From NCBI GenBank assembly GCA_047495785.1, contig JBLDXI010000013.1, positions 2,232,001 to 2,296,000 of the forward strand: a DNA stretch of 64,000 nucleotides, read 5' to 3'. The stretch is from Lepidodermella squamata. Taxonomy: Eukaryota > Gastrotricha. The notes beneath the pieces are model-generated. The model was not told where the DNA came from. It made no database searches and was given only the letters and a program-made list of their open reading frames with translations. Positions within the stretch are counted from its first letter, which is position 1, and each line of letters starts with the position of its first letter. Below, piece after piece: positions 11,547 through 24,267 of the stretch. A program made the position numbers and the translations under genes.

Positions 11547-14500
11547 ATGAAGCTTCACGGATCCTGCGCACTACTACTTGTAGCCCTGAGTCTTGAATTG
11601 GCAAATGCTCAAATAAGTAAATGATTCCTAATAACACCCGGCGGCATCTGATATTGACAAATTTCATGTTAAGGTACTGTGGCTCCCGCAGTGCCTCCTG
11701 CTGCACCACCAGCTAATCCTAATGGGACAATGACAATCATCGCTGAACCTTCGAATTGGATCAACTACGGCATTAGTACAACCGTTACTTTCTCTTTCAC
11801 CCCTGCTTGTCCTGGAATATCAGTCTACACTGTTAACGCATTTTCGAGAGCAGCTTGTGTGTTAGGACCGGCATGCCCTTATCCTACAGCATTTGCCGGG
11901 ACAACATCTGTCGCTGACCCCATCGGCGCTAATATCAAAGTTTTCAACGTTTCCACCTCAACAAATGGTTTCTACTATGGCCTATGTACTTCTAATAACC
12001 GGACATATACCACATCAACGTCGTGGGGAGTCAATAACTTGGTAATTGGTGTCAATCCTAGAATTGTGAAGATAAGAGCGACCCAAGGATATTACCTGTC
12101 AACTTCTTACAATCTTACTCGGCTGCCTGGTGCTAATGGCACCGATCAATTTATTTACTACGGAAGCATTCCTATGACTAGCTACGAATCAGCTAATCTG
12201 ATGTTTGGCGTTGGACGAGGCTTACATCCTGACGCTCCTATAGCCTCTGCATCATGGTTTTCATCAAGCCTTGCAACTAATCCGAATTTTACTTTCACCG
12301 TACCAGATTTTGATTATCTAGCCGGAGGTTACTCGTTCGTAAGAAAGTCACCGTCACTGACTCAGATCTTTAGGTGGGCAAATGTTAAAAGTGATTCAAC
12401 GAACTATTAAACTATTTCCGTTTCAGTGAAGTTACTCCAGTTGGCGAATGGATTGGTTACACAATCAGTAAAACAGACTTAGCAGCGAGAAAATTGTGTT
12501 CGGTCGAAGGTCGAGCCGTCGCATCTTTAAGAGGAGCGCCTCAAAGTGACAACGTTTCGTTCCGTGTTGAGTTCAGCTACGGTTTGACTATTGGTTCGAT
12601 TACTTCGGATCGAAGTAGCAGCACCGACGGGCAATGCACCTGTCTCTTCACTTGCAACACGAACTCTTGCAATCCTCCCGTCACGGCTGCTCGGTCGGAG
12701 TGGGCAATTTTCGACAATTCCTCCTACACTTACTCATCTGCGGTAACATTATTTATTGCTGCTCAGACAGCTTGCCAAAACTTTTGGAATTTCAGATCTC
12801 TTATAAGCCTGGGAATGTTCCTGGGCGGCCTGATCAGTTTCAATTAAGCGCAACTGAGTGTCAATCTAATTTCCGACTCGCGAGACTGAGCCCTCGCAAC
12901 TATGTGATACGGTGTCGTATCTACAGTAACAATGTGGCATCATCATCGTTTGCGCCAAGCTCGGACTTTCAAACCACAATGTGGGATATATTAAGACCAT
13001 GCGGCCAGGGTGAATTCTTCTGCCGCTCAACGAAAGCGTGCATCCCTGGACAGTTACAATGCAACGGCGTTAAAGATTGCCTGGATGGCACAGATGAAGC
13101 TAACTGCACGATTGGCGCTTGTCGTATCGGTGAATTTCAGTGCCCAAGTTCCAACGAATGCATACCGACTATGAGGCTGTGTGATGGAACAACGGATTGC
13201 CTGGATCGGTCGGACGAAGCTAATTGCACCCAAGCTCTAACGCCGTGTTCCACTGGTTTCTACAGGTGTTCGAACAGGCGCTGCGTCCGCGGCCGCTATG
13301 TTTGCGACGGAGACAATGACTGTGGCGATAGAAGTAAAATAATTCAATATTCTATTGCGAAATCTTTTTTTAAATTACAAAATTTATTAAGGCGGCAGGA
13401 TAAAGATTTTTTGATTAATTCCTTTACTTTATTCAGGTGAGGAACAGCGATGTGGGGGATTCGGTTTCATCTCTAGATGTTCTTCTGGCGAGTTTGTCTG
13501 TAGCAATGGCAACTGCGTCAACCGAATCAACATGTGCGATGCCATAAACCACTGCGGTGACAACTCTGACGAAGCCAACTGCGGTAACTATTACTCCCCA
13601 GCTTGCGGAACCGACTACTGGCAGTGTGCCAATGGTCGATGCGCTATGTCTTACGACTTGTGCGATGGAAGTGACGATTGCGGCGATAACTCGGATGAAG
13701 CTAACTGCATCGGCTCTTCATTAATCTTCGGCGGATCGTCTACTACAACCCTTGCAAGTCCGGGAAATGTCGTTTTTGCCAACAACTGCAGCTTGGGTTA
13801 CTTTCAATGTACCAACGGAAGATGCACATCTGAGTCGAACCTGTGCGATGGCGATAATGATTGCGGAGATTATTCGGATGAGAGCCCAACAACATGCGCT
13901 ACATGTCCTACCGGTCGCTTCCGCTGCAATAACGGCAGATGCGTTAACCAGAATTACGTTTGCGATGGCGATAACGACTGCCGAGATGGGTCTGACGAAG
14001 CGCCTCAAGTTTGCGCGGCTTGCGATTCCATGTTGGGCATGTGGCGGTGTAAAGTCTCTGGCAGGTGCATTTCAGTATCCAGAGTTTGCGATACTGTCGC
14101 CAGCTGCGGAACAGGAGATACTTCAGATGAAACCCCAGATGCTTGCGCCTTCGCACAGAGCCAGGTTTCGAGACGACCGGCCTGCCCGCCAAATACGTAC
14201 AAATGCGCTTCGAACAGCGTTTGCGTGCCTTATACCTCACTCTGTAATGGAGTCAGCGACTGTTGCCCTCGAATAACCAGTCTTTATTCTTACGTCTTCG
14301 TACCTGAAAATGACACGCATTATGGAGATTGCGAGAAGACGGACGAAATAGGATGTATTCGAAACACGACTTGTTCTCAGAATAATGGAGGTTGTGAATC
14401 TACTTGCATCGCCGTTTCCATACCGGCTGAGCCAAGCGTTTGTGGTGGTCTAACTCCGTCTGGAGAAGCGGCTTTCTGTGCTTGCCAACCAGGTTTTCGG

Positions 14501-16242
14501 CGCTTACTCACCAACACTCGTGTTTGCGTAGATGTTGACGAGTGCCAGTCACCCTTCGCCCATAATTGCTCCCAGACTTGCTCGAACACCTCGCCTGGGT
14601 ACAATTGCGGATGTCTACCAGACTTTATAGACTCTGGCGCCCAGATTGGAAGAAACGCGACTGGACTATGTGTTATTGCTGATAATAAGACTAATCCAGC
14701 AGATCCAAGTGTCATTTTCATCTACGGTGACACAATTCGCATGTGGAAGAAACCAAACGCAACCGTTTTAGGCCAGACCACCTTCGACAAAACGTTTACA
14801 GCCCTAGATGTCGACCCACGTGATGGTACTATCGTGTACTCCGAGGGCGGCGATCCACTCTTGAAACGGACCAGCATTCCAGTTAACGGACAGACCATTC
14901 AGCCGCTTTCTCTAACGAGCACACTTCCTTACGATATTGTAGTAGATATATCCATCGATTTTATTGGCGATAATCTTTACGTGGTCGATACTGACTTCAG
15001 AGCGAATTCTCGTATCGTGGTGTCAAAAGCTGATGGGCGGTATCAGAAAACTCTCGTTAGAAGCCCGCAACAAATCACAGCCTTGGCGATTAACCCACTC
15101 CGAGGGAGGATGTATTACGCCGTGTATTCCGGAAGTTCCTCGATCTCGCTGTTCAGCTCCTTATACAGCTCCGCATCTATCATCATGACGTCAATGAATG
15201 GCAGCCAGTTCAACAACGTCGAGATTTTCCGTGGCACGTCAGGCTACCAGATAAAATCTATTGCGGTGGATTATTTGGGAGATGGCAGAATTTATTTCTA
15301 CGATGGTCTGCGTATTGTCCTTGCTAACTATGATGGATCAGCGAATAAGACGTTTTCAACACTGATCTACGCACCAGCGGACCGAGCCTTCGATGTTTTC
15401 GGCAATTTACTGTACGGAATTTTCACAACGATTTCGTACTCGACATCTGAATCGCCGATGATGCTGTACGAAGTTGATAAGTTCAGTCGATTGCTCGCGA
15501 CTAACGTAACTGGTTCTATGATTCAAGCGACAAACGCAAGAGTCTACCATCCGTTGAAGGCTGGTCGTCTCGCTGGTAGACGCAACCCCTGTGACGCCTT
15601 GCGCTGCAGCCATTTGTGTCTACTGAATATGGAGGGTGGAGCAAGCTGTGCTTGCCCTGACAATCGAGATCAACAGAATTGCATTAGCCCAGTGGTAGCA
15701 CCGCCAGATCATCCAGCTAACTGCTTCAAGACATGCGTCCAAGGTCAAGGTATCTGCGTCAAAGATCCCAACCGTGAGGTCTACAATTGCCAGTGCAATC
15801 GGCTCTTCACTGGTCCGAATTGCAGTGACATCATTGTTGGGGGAGGAGGGGTAATTTTTTGCTTCATTCCCTATCTTATTCAATTACCCTCTTATTGTTA
15901 CAGAGAACTGTACAAGCTCCAGTGAATTTCACCGCAGAATCCACTCGTCCTGCGACAGTCAGTACAACTACTACCACTACTACTGTTGTCCCGATATGGC
16001 CGACCAACCCTGTAGCTAATACGATGGCTGTTGCGGCTACGGCCTCCACTGAATCAAGTTCAGCATCTGAATCGAGTCGAGGAATTTTGATCGCTCTCAT
16101 TGTGGTCGCAGTGGTCGTGCTTATCGTACTTATCTTCGTTATAGTCGGCGGTGTCTGGCTGTGGCGAAAACGCCAAAACGCAGCGATGGCCAACTTCAAT
16201 ATGCAACACCTGGATAATACAGACGCAATGTCGACAAACTGA
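11547..16242 (+). CDS. LRP-like mosaic receptor with N-terminal novel domain and TM tail
   Basis: Six exons (11547-11616, 11674-12334, 12427-12742, 12796-13333, 13437-15850, 15904-16242) give 1445 residues. It begins with a signal peptide (MKLHGSCALLLVALSLELANA) followed by an Ala/Pro linker. A roughly 400-residue N-terminal region of unknown fold, shared with the two downstream paralogues, has the landmarks PSNWINYG, VGEWIGY and SLRGAP. Then come nine LDLa repeats, an EGF pair with the calcium-binding DVDEC motif, a degenerate YWTD propeller, a last EGF, a Thr-rich stalk, a transmembrane helix and a short tail with WRKRQNAAMANFNMQ. No NPxY is present. The donor at 12335 (GTTCGT) was chosen because it restores phase and matches the paralogues; the more usual GTAAGA four bases later would put a stop in frame. 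The role is inferred to be lipoprotein- or matrix-type ligand binding at the cell surface. Confidence 0.88.
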
Positions 16243-16700
16243 CCAGAAATGGCCTGAAAACAATAATACTTCTACCGGTCTATTCCAGCAAGCATTTTTT
16301 TTACAAATTCTTTCGTAGTGACTATGAGTTCAATAATTTATCTCTTTATTCATCCTTAAAGACTGCTGAGATATATATGTTAGTTTTGTTATTGAAGTGC
16401 CGAAAGGTCGACAATAAAGAGTTGCATTTTCGAAAAGAGACCGCCTGTCGCGTTTCACGCGGTGAAAGAGGGTCATTTTTTGAATAGATAAACTCAGTGC
16501 TTCAGAGAACATCTCGGCTATTTATAATTCATTCCATTCAAGCGGTTTTCTATTCATGTATTTCCAATAGATTGAATGAAAAGCCGCTTTGAACTTACCG
16601 CCTGCGTAGCTTTGATGTCTGCTGCACTGGGTGCTACCATTTTTTAATCTCGCGGAGGGTAAATTATACCACATCATCAGTTCTGTTCTTTCAAAAGGCA
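16243..16700. promoter_or_regulatory. Spacer with TATA box for the next receptor gene
   Basis: TATTTATAA at 16519-16527 lies about 180 bp upstream of the ATG at 16701. The closely related gene at 27428 has a TATA element at the same distance and in a similar context (CGGCTAT...), so this looks like a conserved core promoter followed by a leader of about 150 nt. A second shared block (CGCGGAGGGT versus TTGCGGAGGGT) precedes both starts. Confidence 0.5.
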
Positions 16701-19700
16701 ATGCTTCGTAGCTTTCTAGCTTTAGCGTTCGCCTTGGCCTTCACCTTGATCAGCAAGGTTGAAAGTCAGGCTAACCCTACTACGACACGTGCACCTGTGA
16801 CTGCTACCACTAGGGCAGCCACCACAGCAAGGCTCACAACAGTCGCTCAAACAACGGCGCGGCCAGCATCAACGACAGCTCGAATTGCTGTTACGACTAC
16901 TGCAACTAAAACCCTGGCTGCTGTCGGTTTGTTCCTTTATCCTTTATCGGTTAAGTCAAACTCAATTTTTGGTATAAAGATTCAGCAGTAAACAGTACAT
17001 TATCCGTCAAAGTGGAGCCATCTGGTTGGCTCAACTATTCGTCCATCGCTACAGTCACATTTACCGCATCCCCACCATGCACTGGCTCAATGGCTTTGTA
17101 TTACCTGCAGATGAAGGGTATTTTCGATAGCTTCAACGAGTCCTGCTACTATAGCCCTGTTCGATGCTCCAAATCGATCCCGAATGTGAGAGCTTCTACT
17201 GACACTCGAGGCGCGTGGATCCGTCTCACTGGCAAAATAACAGACCTCAAAATTGGTCGCTACATCCACCGCTGTACGAAAGATACTCCTGAAGAAGATA
17301 AGCCAGACTCTGCATTAGAGGGTCGTATCGCCACCCTCGGATTTAATGGTTTGGTCGTTACTATTTCATTGACATCCATTGAAGTAAAAGTATTTTCTAG
17401 TGAATCCCAAGTTTTCGCATTTGAAAATCAGCATTCCCTCTATTGGAATGGATAAACAAATTGATCTAACCTCAGACAATGTTTGGTCAGCAGTTAGACT
17501 TAACGGATCCGCCGATGCTGCGTTTTTGTACTTCGGAGTTGCGAAGGGATCGTCTCAAAACAATGATACTTCTTTCAGCTCGTTCAGATTCACCTGGCCG
17601 GATGCTGATACTACAAACGGAAAATATGGCTCTGCGCTTATCCCGCTATATGGTCGAGGAGTCATCTCGTAAAAGACCACACTCATTGTTAATTTAAGCT
17701 AAAGCTTACGTGTGATTTGAAAGGGCTTATGAGCCTAGTGGGCAATGGGTTGGCTACAGGATTCAGAAGCAAGCATTGGCAGCTGCTAAGATCTGCTCGA
17801 TCAAAAGCACGGTGGTTTACGCTTCTCTACATGGGGCGCCAGAACGAGATTCTCTCAGCCTAACACTCAACTTTACCTATTCAAAGACGATCTCTTCAAT
17901 TTCCAGTAAGAAATCATGTGTGAATTGCCTGGCTGAGAATCTTATTTTAATTATTAATCCTAGTTGTTCGCACTAATAACTCGCAATGCGAATGCCGATT
18001 TACTTGCAATGTTTTTGACGAATGCTCTGATGAGTCTGACAATCGGACTGCTGAGTTCTATTGGCACTTCGGTTTTCCGAATGATAAAAATGTCAGGACT
18101 GATCCCTTCTAGTTAAATTATGTAGACGTTGGATTTTTTTCAGAGCGATTGGATTAGTACCGGTTCTCGGGCAAGCTATAGTCTGAATGGGACAGACTGT
18201 CAGGCGCGATACAAGTTAGCCGGTCTAACTCCAGAGCCATACCTTGTTGCCTGCAGACTATCAAGGAGGAATAACACAGAGGTAATTAGCAGCATGAAAA
18301 CAGATTTGAAAACTCTCCTCAAATGGTGCGACTCAAGCGAATTTCAATGCAAGTCTGGCGGATGCATACCTATCGGATATAAATGCAACGGGCGCGACGA
18401 TTGCTCTGATGGTTCGGATGAATACTCCGATATTTGCAAGAGCCAGAACAAGACAAGCTGCGGGCCTGGGAAATTCCAGTGCGTTGACGGAAGTAAGACG
18501 GATCCGACATATTTTGCATATCCAACTAAATCGGTAAATTTTTTATAGAGAGATGCATTGAAGGAAAATTCAGATGTGACTCCATCGTTGACTGCGCCGA
18601 TAGATCAGACGAAACTAATTGCATGGTCAAGGGAGCTGTGTGCCCCAAAAATTATTACAAATGTCCTGGCTCAAGCAAATGCATTTCAACCCAGTAAGCT
18701 TGATTTCTGAGCTCGTTGATACCAGACTTTAAATTCGTCCCATGTAGACGAGTTTGTGACGGGAAGATCGATTGCGATGGTACCTATGAGCCAACTTATC
18801 AAAGAGGGTAGCCAAAATTCGAAATCTCATTATATTTCAGGAGCGGAGGATGAATTGAGCTGTTCCGATGGCAAATTCACGTGCACGGCCGACAGACAGA
18901 TTTATACTTATAATTTATGTGACTCCGTAAGTTTCGAGGAAAAAGGTGATGAATGATTTATTTTTCGGGAATGATTATTTCAGTTCAACGACTGCGGCGA
19001 TAATTCGGTAATACTAACTTAGCACCAAGTCTCTTGCGGCAAAAATATATGGTTTTAGGACGAGGCCTCATGCGGAGATTACACGTCGAAGAATTGCACA
19101 GATATGGGCTTATGGGGTAACCAATGGTTTCAATGCATTTCTGATGGGAAGTGCATAAATTCAGACAATATTTGCGACGGAGATCAAGACTGCTGTAAAT
19201 TGATGATATTCATCTACACATTGGCCGATTTTAACTCGAGTATAATTTTAGCTGATGGCAGCGATGAATGGAGCGGCTGTTCGATCAAGCCAAGTAATGG
19301 CACTGATAACAATTCAACTGCGAAGGGCAAACTAGAAAAACCCAGAATCGTCAACATCTGTCATCCTTTGGAATTCAAATGTCTGAATGGGCGATGCATT
19401 AGTAGGCGAGAATTTAGCTGTTAAAAAGAATGAACCAAGTTTTTTGCAGCCCCTGGGCAAGTTTGCAACGGCGAAAACGATTGCGGTGACAAAAGTGACG
19501 AACGGCCCGAAGTTTGTCAGAAATGCGATGAGAGCCGCGGAATGTTTAAGTGCAAAGATTCCGGCAGATGCATTGCAACAGGATCAGTTTGCGACGGCAG
19601 GTTAAGCTGTGAAAAATCCTCGAACGGAAAAGTCGACATATCTGATGAAACCCCGGATGCTTGTGATTGGTTGCAGGCTCAAGTGACGAAAAGCTTACTT

Positions 19701-21662
19701 GTCAAGTGCCCATCTGGTTACACTCGATGCCAGACAAGCGGCACATGCGTTTCAGTTAACGCCCTCTGTGATGGTGTTCAAGACTGTTGTCCCTATGAGT
19801 ATTTCTCGTGGAGCGCTTTAGAATTAACATCCGATTCCGAGGTCTGGTCAGCACCAGGGGCGAAGGTCTCTCGTAAGAGGCGAGAAGCAATAATGGACAT
19901 GATCTCTAGTAACTCGACTCATCTCAACAAATGCGAGCGAACTGACGAAATCGGCTGCGAAAACAGGAGAAACTGCTCGGAGAAAAACGGAGGTTGTGCT
20001 GGGCAGTGTACACCGGTCAATCTCAAAGCCGAGAGAGACGTCTGTGGAACAGATAAACCTGCGCGAGAGGTTGGTTATTGCTCGTGTGGGGAGGGTTACT
20101 ACCGCCCCTGGTCGAATACGTCCTTGTGCGTCGACACGGATGAGTGCGCATCAATTTCAAGCAATAACTGCTCTCAGGTGTGCGCAAACGTACCAGGGTC
20201 TTATCGTTGCACTTGCGGTGATGGCTTCGCTGACGAATCGGTCATTGATAAACGCAAACCGGTTGGCTCTTGCGCACCTATGAATAGAGATCAAGATTTG
20301 GTCTTCGCATACACATACGGTGGTTCAGTTCGGGCTTTACGGAAGTCTCAATTCGTCCCCCAACTCTTAGGCGATATTGCATCTGAAGACGGATATATTG
20401 TATGTTACATATCCTAGGAATTTCTAGGGTTTCTAGGATTCTATGTAATGCTATAAACACAGGCCCTGGATATCGACGTAAGAGATGGAAGTGTGGTTTA
20501 CGCAGATCAGAGATCGCTGATAAAATCCTCAGTCTTCTTGGATCGAAACAATCAAGTGCCGCCCCAAAATCTTTCAGATGGTTCAACATTCGCCTACCAA
20601 AACATCTATGATATAGCCATAGATTTCATCGGCAACAACATCTACGTCGCAGATATCAACGGTGATTCATCTGCGAAGAAGGGTAGTTCGAGAATTGTTG
20701 TCTCCACGGCGGATGGTAGGTATCCAACTGTTCTACTGGAGCTGCCTGCCAACCAATCGATCACAGCAGTCGCTGTCAATCCCATCAATGGCAAACTTTA
20801 TTACTCTTATTCCCTGAATGTTAGCACTGCAGACTCTGAAATGTACAACAATTACCTCGAAGTCATGTCAATGAATGGTAGCACATCTGGCAAGGCTGTC
20901 ATCTTCAAAGCCGATTCGGACAACGATGATTGGACAGTCATAACATCTCTGGTTGTCGACTATCTGGGAAATGGAAGAATCTACTTCAACTCTGGTACCT
21001 CAATCTACATGATGAATCACGACGGGTCCGAACTTACGGCGATTCCAAGAACTCAACAAAACTCACCATATGGACGTAGATTCGACGTATTCGGTAGCAA
21101 ATTGTATGGTTTGCTGGGTACGTCGTATAAATTCGCGGCGGGAAACGCTTTTGAAGAGAAGGCGCAACTTGCGGAGGCTGATAAATTCGGGCGGCAAATT
21201 GGTGTTAAAATACGCGATGCAACTGATGACTACGACAACATTAGGATTTACCATCCGTTGAAGGCTGGCAATCTAGGGAGATTAAGCAACCCATGTTCTC
21301 AGCTACAATGCAGCCATCTTTGCCTACTCAACATGAATGGCGGTGCATCATGCCTCTGCCCGGATGGCTCAAGCTCCAGAAACTGTTCCGCCCCTGTTGT
21401 GCCCGAGCTTGAGAAGCCAAGTGTTTGCTTCGCTAACTGTGCGCCAAATCGTGGCAAATGCACCCCTCGCAAGGTGAATTTTCAAGGCAGGACACTAACT
21501 GAATATCAGTGCGAATGTTTTCATCCTGACTTTGCCGGGAAGTGGTGTAACGAGCTGCCGAAAGCGCTCGGAGCGAAAGCTTGCGACGTCGCTTCTTCAA
21601 CTGAAGCAAACTTTGTAGCGATGGCTCTTATGCTGGTTATAACTATATTTGTTGCTATTTGA
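16701..21662 (+). CDS. LRP-like mosaic receptor, GPI-type C-terminus (copy 1)
   Basis: Fourteen exons (16701-16926, 16986-17348, 17401-17668, 17724-17905, 17964-18091, 18144-18492, 18549-18693, 18748-18779, 18841-18926, 18984-19007, 19059-19194, 19252-19401, 19450-20399, 20463-21662) total 1412 codons in frame. Order: signal peptide (MLRSFLALAFALAFTLISK...), Thr/Ala-rich linker, the family-specific N-terminal region (VEPSGWLNYSS...), eight LDLa repeats, an EGF pair with a DTDEC motif, a YWTD-like propeller, a last EGF, then a C-terminus ending in a hydrophobic stretch with no cytoplasmic tail. That ending resembles a GPI-anchor signal. A basic RKRR site (19872-19883) follows the last LDLa repeat and could be cut by furin; the sister gene lacks it. 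One LDLa unit is assembled across a 24-nt exon. It is very close in sequence, exon order and introns to 27428-32389, so this is a recent duplication. Confidence 0.87.
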
Positions 21663-21734
21663 AGGAAATACTTTCGCATTGTTTCGCATGTTTGAAAGCA
21701 TCTTCATTTCCCATTTTTTCTTTCGGAATATCTT

Positions 21735-22029
21735 TTAGCGGAACCAAATTTATACGGTGAGTGGAACCTAATTTGCTGTAACGGAACCAAATATGCTGTA
21801 TTCGAAATATGCCAAGAGTCATTTTTCAATATTTCTACGAATTTTAGGCTAAGCGTGAATTCTGAATTGAACACTCCGTCTTATAGAGAATATTGCGCTG
21901 CATTCACTGGTGAATTTTCTAGAATTATTGCGGCCAATCTTGAAGTGCTATCAATATCCGAAAAGCGATTTCAGGCCACTAGAAAAGTCTAAAATTTGGT
22001 TCCGCTCACTGTAAATTTGGTTCCGCTAA
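21735..22029. mobile_element. MITE with long terminal inverted repeats (copy 1)
   Basis: About 38-bp terminal inverted repeats face each other: TTAGCGGAACCAAATTTA... on the left and ...TAAATTTGGTTCCGCTAA on the right, each with an internal second GTGAG(T/C)GGAACC block. The 295-bp interior has no coding capacity. The same termini recur at 42555-42806, so this is a dispersed non-autonomous DNA-transposon family. Confidence 0.7.
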
Positions 22030-22647
22030 CAGGAGGACCCTTTTTCTTTTGCCTTCTACACCCCTGCGCACTTGATCGCCACTTTTTGCCCCATTACAAA
22101 TTCAGCTCCTGGATTTCACGCTTATCGGATGATTACCTGATAATCTGAGAACATCTCATCAGCTTTATGAGTTCTCTCATATATTAATGCAGTCCATTTG
22201 GAGAGTGGATGATGAAGCGATGAAACCGATATTATTCAAGAACCATTTGACTGTGATGTCCTTATATGCTGACTAAATACCGGTTGTTTGTGTTAAACCA
22301 AATTGTACTAATTTGTTGAAGTTATGCATTGAATTGTTGTATGGACTTCGAACGCGAAGCATCAGGATACCTTTTATTCCCGGCGATCAGCACATCTCCA
22401 AGCTCTAAAAAAGTAAACATCATGAACAATTTCCACATTTTCAAAATTCAAATAAAAATAAATAACAAAAAAATAATGGTAAAAACGAATGAATTCCGTC
22501 CTCATCGCTTCAACAGAACCTTAAGACGAAAGTTCGTTGTTTGCCAATATCCTCGACTCGCCGAATTGCGCCTTCGACTTTTTCGCTCGATCCTGTTGAA
22601 ATTAGCGCAAGTCGAAATCAATGAAGCATGGCCGCCGTCCAATCGAA

Positions 22648-22684
22648 GTTAGCCTTAGCATTATGCGGTTAGCCTTAGCATTAT
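22648..22684. repeat. Short tandem duplication, 20-bp period
   Basis: GTTAGCCTTAGCATTAT occurs twice in succession with a 20-bp spacing. The surrounding gene-free stretch shows no supported gene. Confidence 0.5.
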
Positions 22685-22952
22685 CATCACCAGTAATGCA
22701 GCGTGTCCCAGGAGTTGCCCAACCATTTTTAATTTGGTAACTTTCTGTAGGAAATTCCACTAAATTTGTTAATCAAATAACCTACCAAGAGAATATTCCA
22801 TCTTTTAGAAAGATACTTTAATCTGCAGCAATTTTTTTTTCTCGCAGTATCACTTTCTTTTCGCAGCAAATCAACGTTTTTTCCGCAGTAAATACTAATT
22901 GAATAACTAATTGAAATAATATAGCCACATAAACTATATTAAGGCTATTCAA

Positions 22953-23105
22953 TATTTGTATGGTATGACATGAGTAAAACGTTTATATCTGTACGGAGCC
23001 GCCCGAGATTTACGAGTCGGAACGAGCCGGAGGCGAGTTGCGATGAGTAAATCGAGTGCGGCGAGTTCAGATATGAACGATTTACGAATGTTATACCGTA
23101 AAATA
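22953..23105. repeat. Palindromic CGAG-rich element (copy 1)
   Basis: The ends TATTTGTATGGTATGACATGAGTAAA and TTTACGAATGTTATACCGTAAAATA are imperfect reverse complements. The interior also pairs (GTTTATATCTG with CAGATATGAAC). The whole 153 bp could fold into one long hairpin. A related copy follows directly. Confidence 0.6.
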
Positions 23106-23150
23106 TCGAATTATCAAAGCTACTCGACCTATATTTCTGGGGACAATTCT

Positions 23151-23360
23151 ATATTTGTATGATATAACATGAGTAGGAATCTATATTTGAGTGAAGCACG
23201 AAATATAGATCGAGTAAAACGAATGAAACGAGTGAAATCGAGGCGGAACGAGCCGGCAGGCGAGTGGAGACGAGATTTCACGAGGTGAATGAGTTTTACG
23301 AGATCTATACGAGTGCTTCACGAAAATATAGGTTTCTACGAATGTTGTATCGTAAAATAT
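23151..23360. repeat. Palindromic CGAG-rich element (copy 2)
   Basis: Arms of about 70 nt (left from ATATTTGTATGATATAACATG; right ending GTTGTATCGTAAAATAT) are near-perfect reverse complements, separated by a CGAG/GGCGAG-rich loop. The same end sequences as the preceding 153-bp copy place both in one family of foldback/MITE elements. Confidence 0.65.
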
Positions 23361-24267
23361 TACACGGTGTCTATATTTTTCGCAACGCAAAATAATAAAT
23401 AATAAAAAATCCAACTTAAAATTTCATTGAAAAATGGCTTTCTATTCATTCTCGCTCATTTTTCTCATTCGTTCGAATTTCGTCTCGTTTTGAAAGTCGA
23501 TTTTCTGTCCGACCGGAATTCTGCTCGAATTTCACGAACAAATGCTCCCAGAATTCTGCTGCGATTGGCAAAGCTGCCGCAATTGAAGCCGAATGGTTCG
23601 ATAACCCATCAACCCTGAAACCTGGTTACTTCGAAATCAACGTTCGCGAAAACCATGCGCCTTTACAATCCGAAGAAACTGGTTCGATTTGAACGACACG
23701 TTTGGTGGCGATGAAAGAAGGTCGAGCAGTCCGTCGGAATTTCATCTCTGGTTGTTGAAAATGGCCCAGTTTCGGATAAGCGCGTCGCAACGGTGTTTGG
23801 TACGTCGATGTTTTCAACGTGATCGAATCGGAACTGTCGCTGGCAGAGTGCTCCAAGTTCAATCAAGTTTCAAGGTGGTGATTTCTGCGAATTGGGGTCA
23901 AAATGCTGTCCGATTTTCTGGATTTTCGGCTCAGTGTTCCCGGCGCGTTCTATCGACCTAAGGAGACGACTTGCTGACCGTACCTGTTCGATGATCTTCT
24001 GCGCGATCCGACCCACGAATCGCTGCGAATTCATGCACAGCGGGGACGAAATGCTGCCCGATTTTCCGGAGTTTTCTGAGAAATTCTGGTTCCTACGGCC
24101 AATTTTTGCAGCCCGCCTGCCAAGCTGTCCCCGTCTAAATTATTCTCAAAATTGAATTTCTCCATTTTCTTTCATAATAAATTGCGTTGCGAAAACTATA
24201 TCCCTGTGTTTTTTCCGTTAGAATTAGCTGTTTCAAGACCTCGGAAGTATTGGGCTTGGAAATGGGC
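23361..24267. other. Gene-free stretch, no recognised content
   Basis: Several short frames exist on both strands, but none has recognisable motifs, splice context or homology to other genes here. The composition is like the surrounding repeats; it may be an old transposon body. Confidence 0.4.

Noticed and set aside
13721-14240. Long reverse-strand and shifted frames over the LDLa region
   Set aside because: They mirror the Cys/Asp-rich repeat coding sequence and lack independent support.
19876-19912. 37-nt GTAAGA...CTCTAG segment as an intron
   Set aside because: Removing it breaks the frame into the conserved CERTDEIGC segment, so it is kept as coding sequence.
22329-22652. 107-codon + strand frame
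   Set aside because: It has no recognisable motif, begins in repeat-rich DNA, and runs into a local tandem duplication; most likely chance.
23590-23640. GGTTCGATAACC resembling a tRNA B box
   Set aside because: No matching A box or cloverleaf could be found around it.
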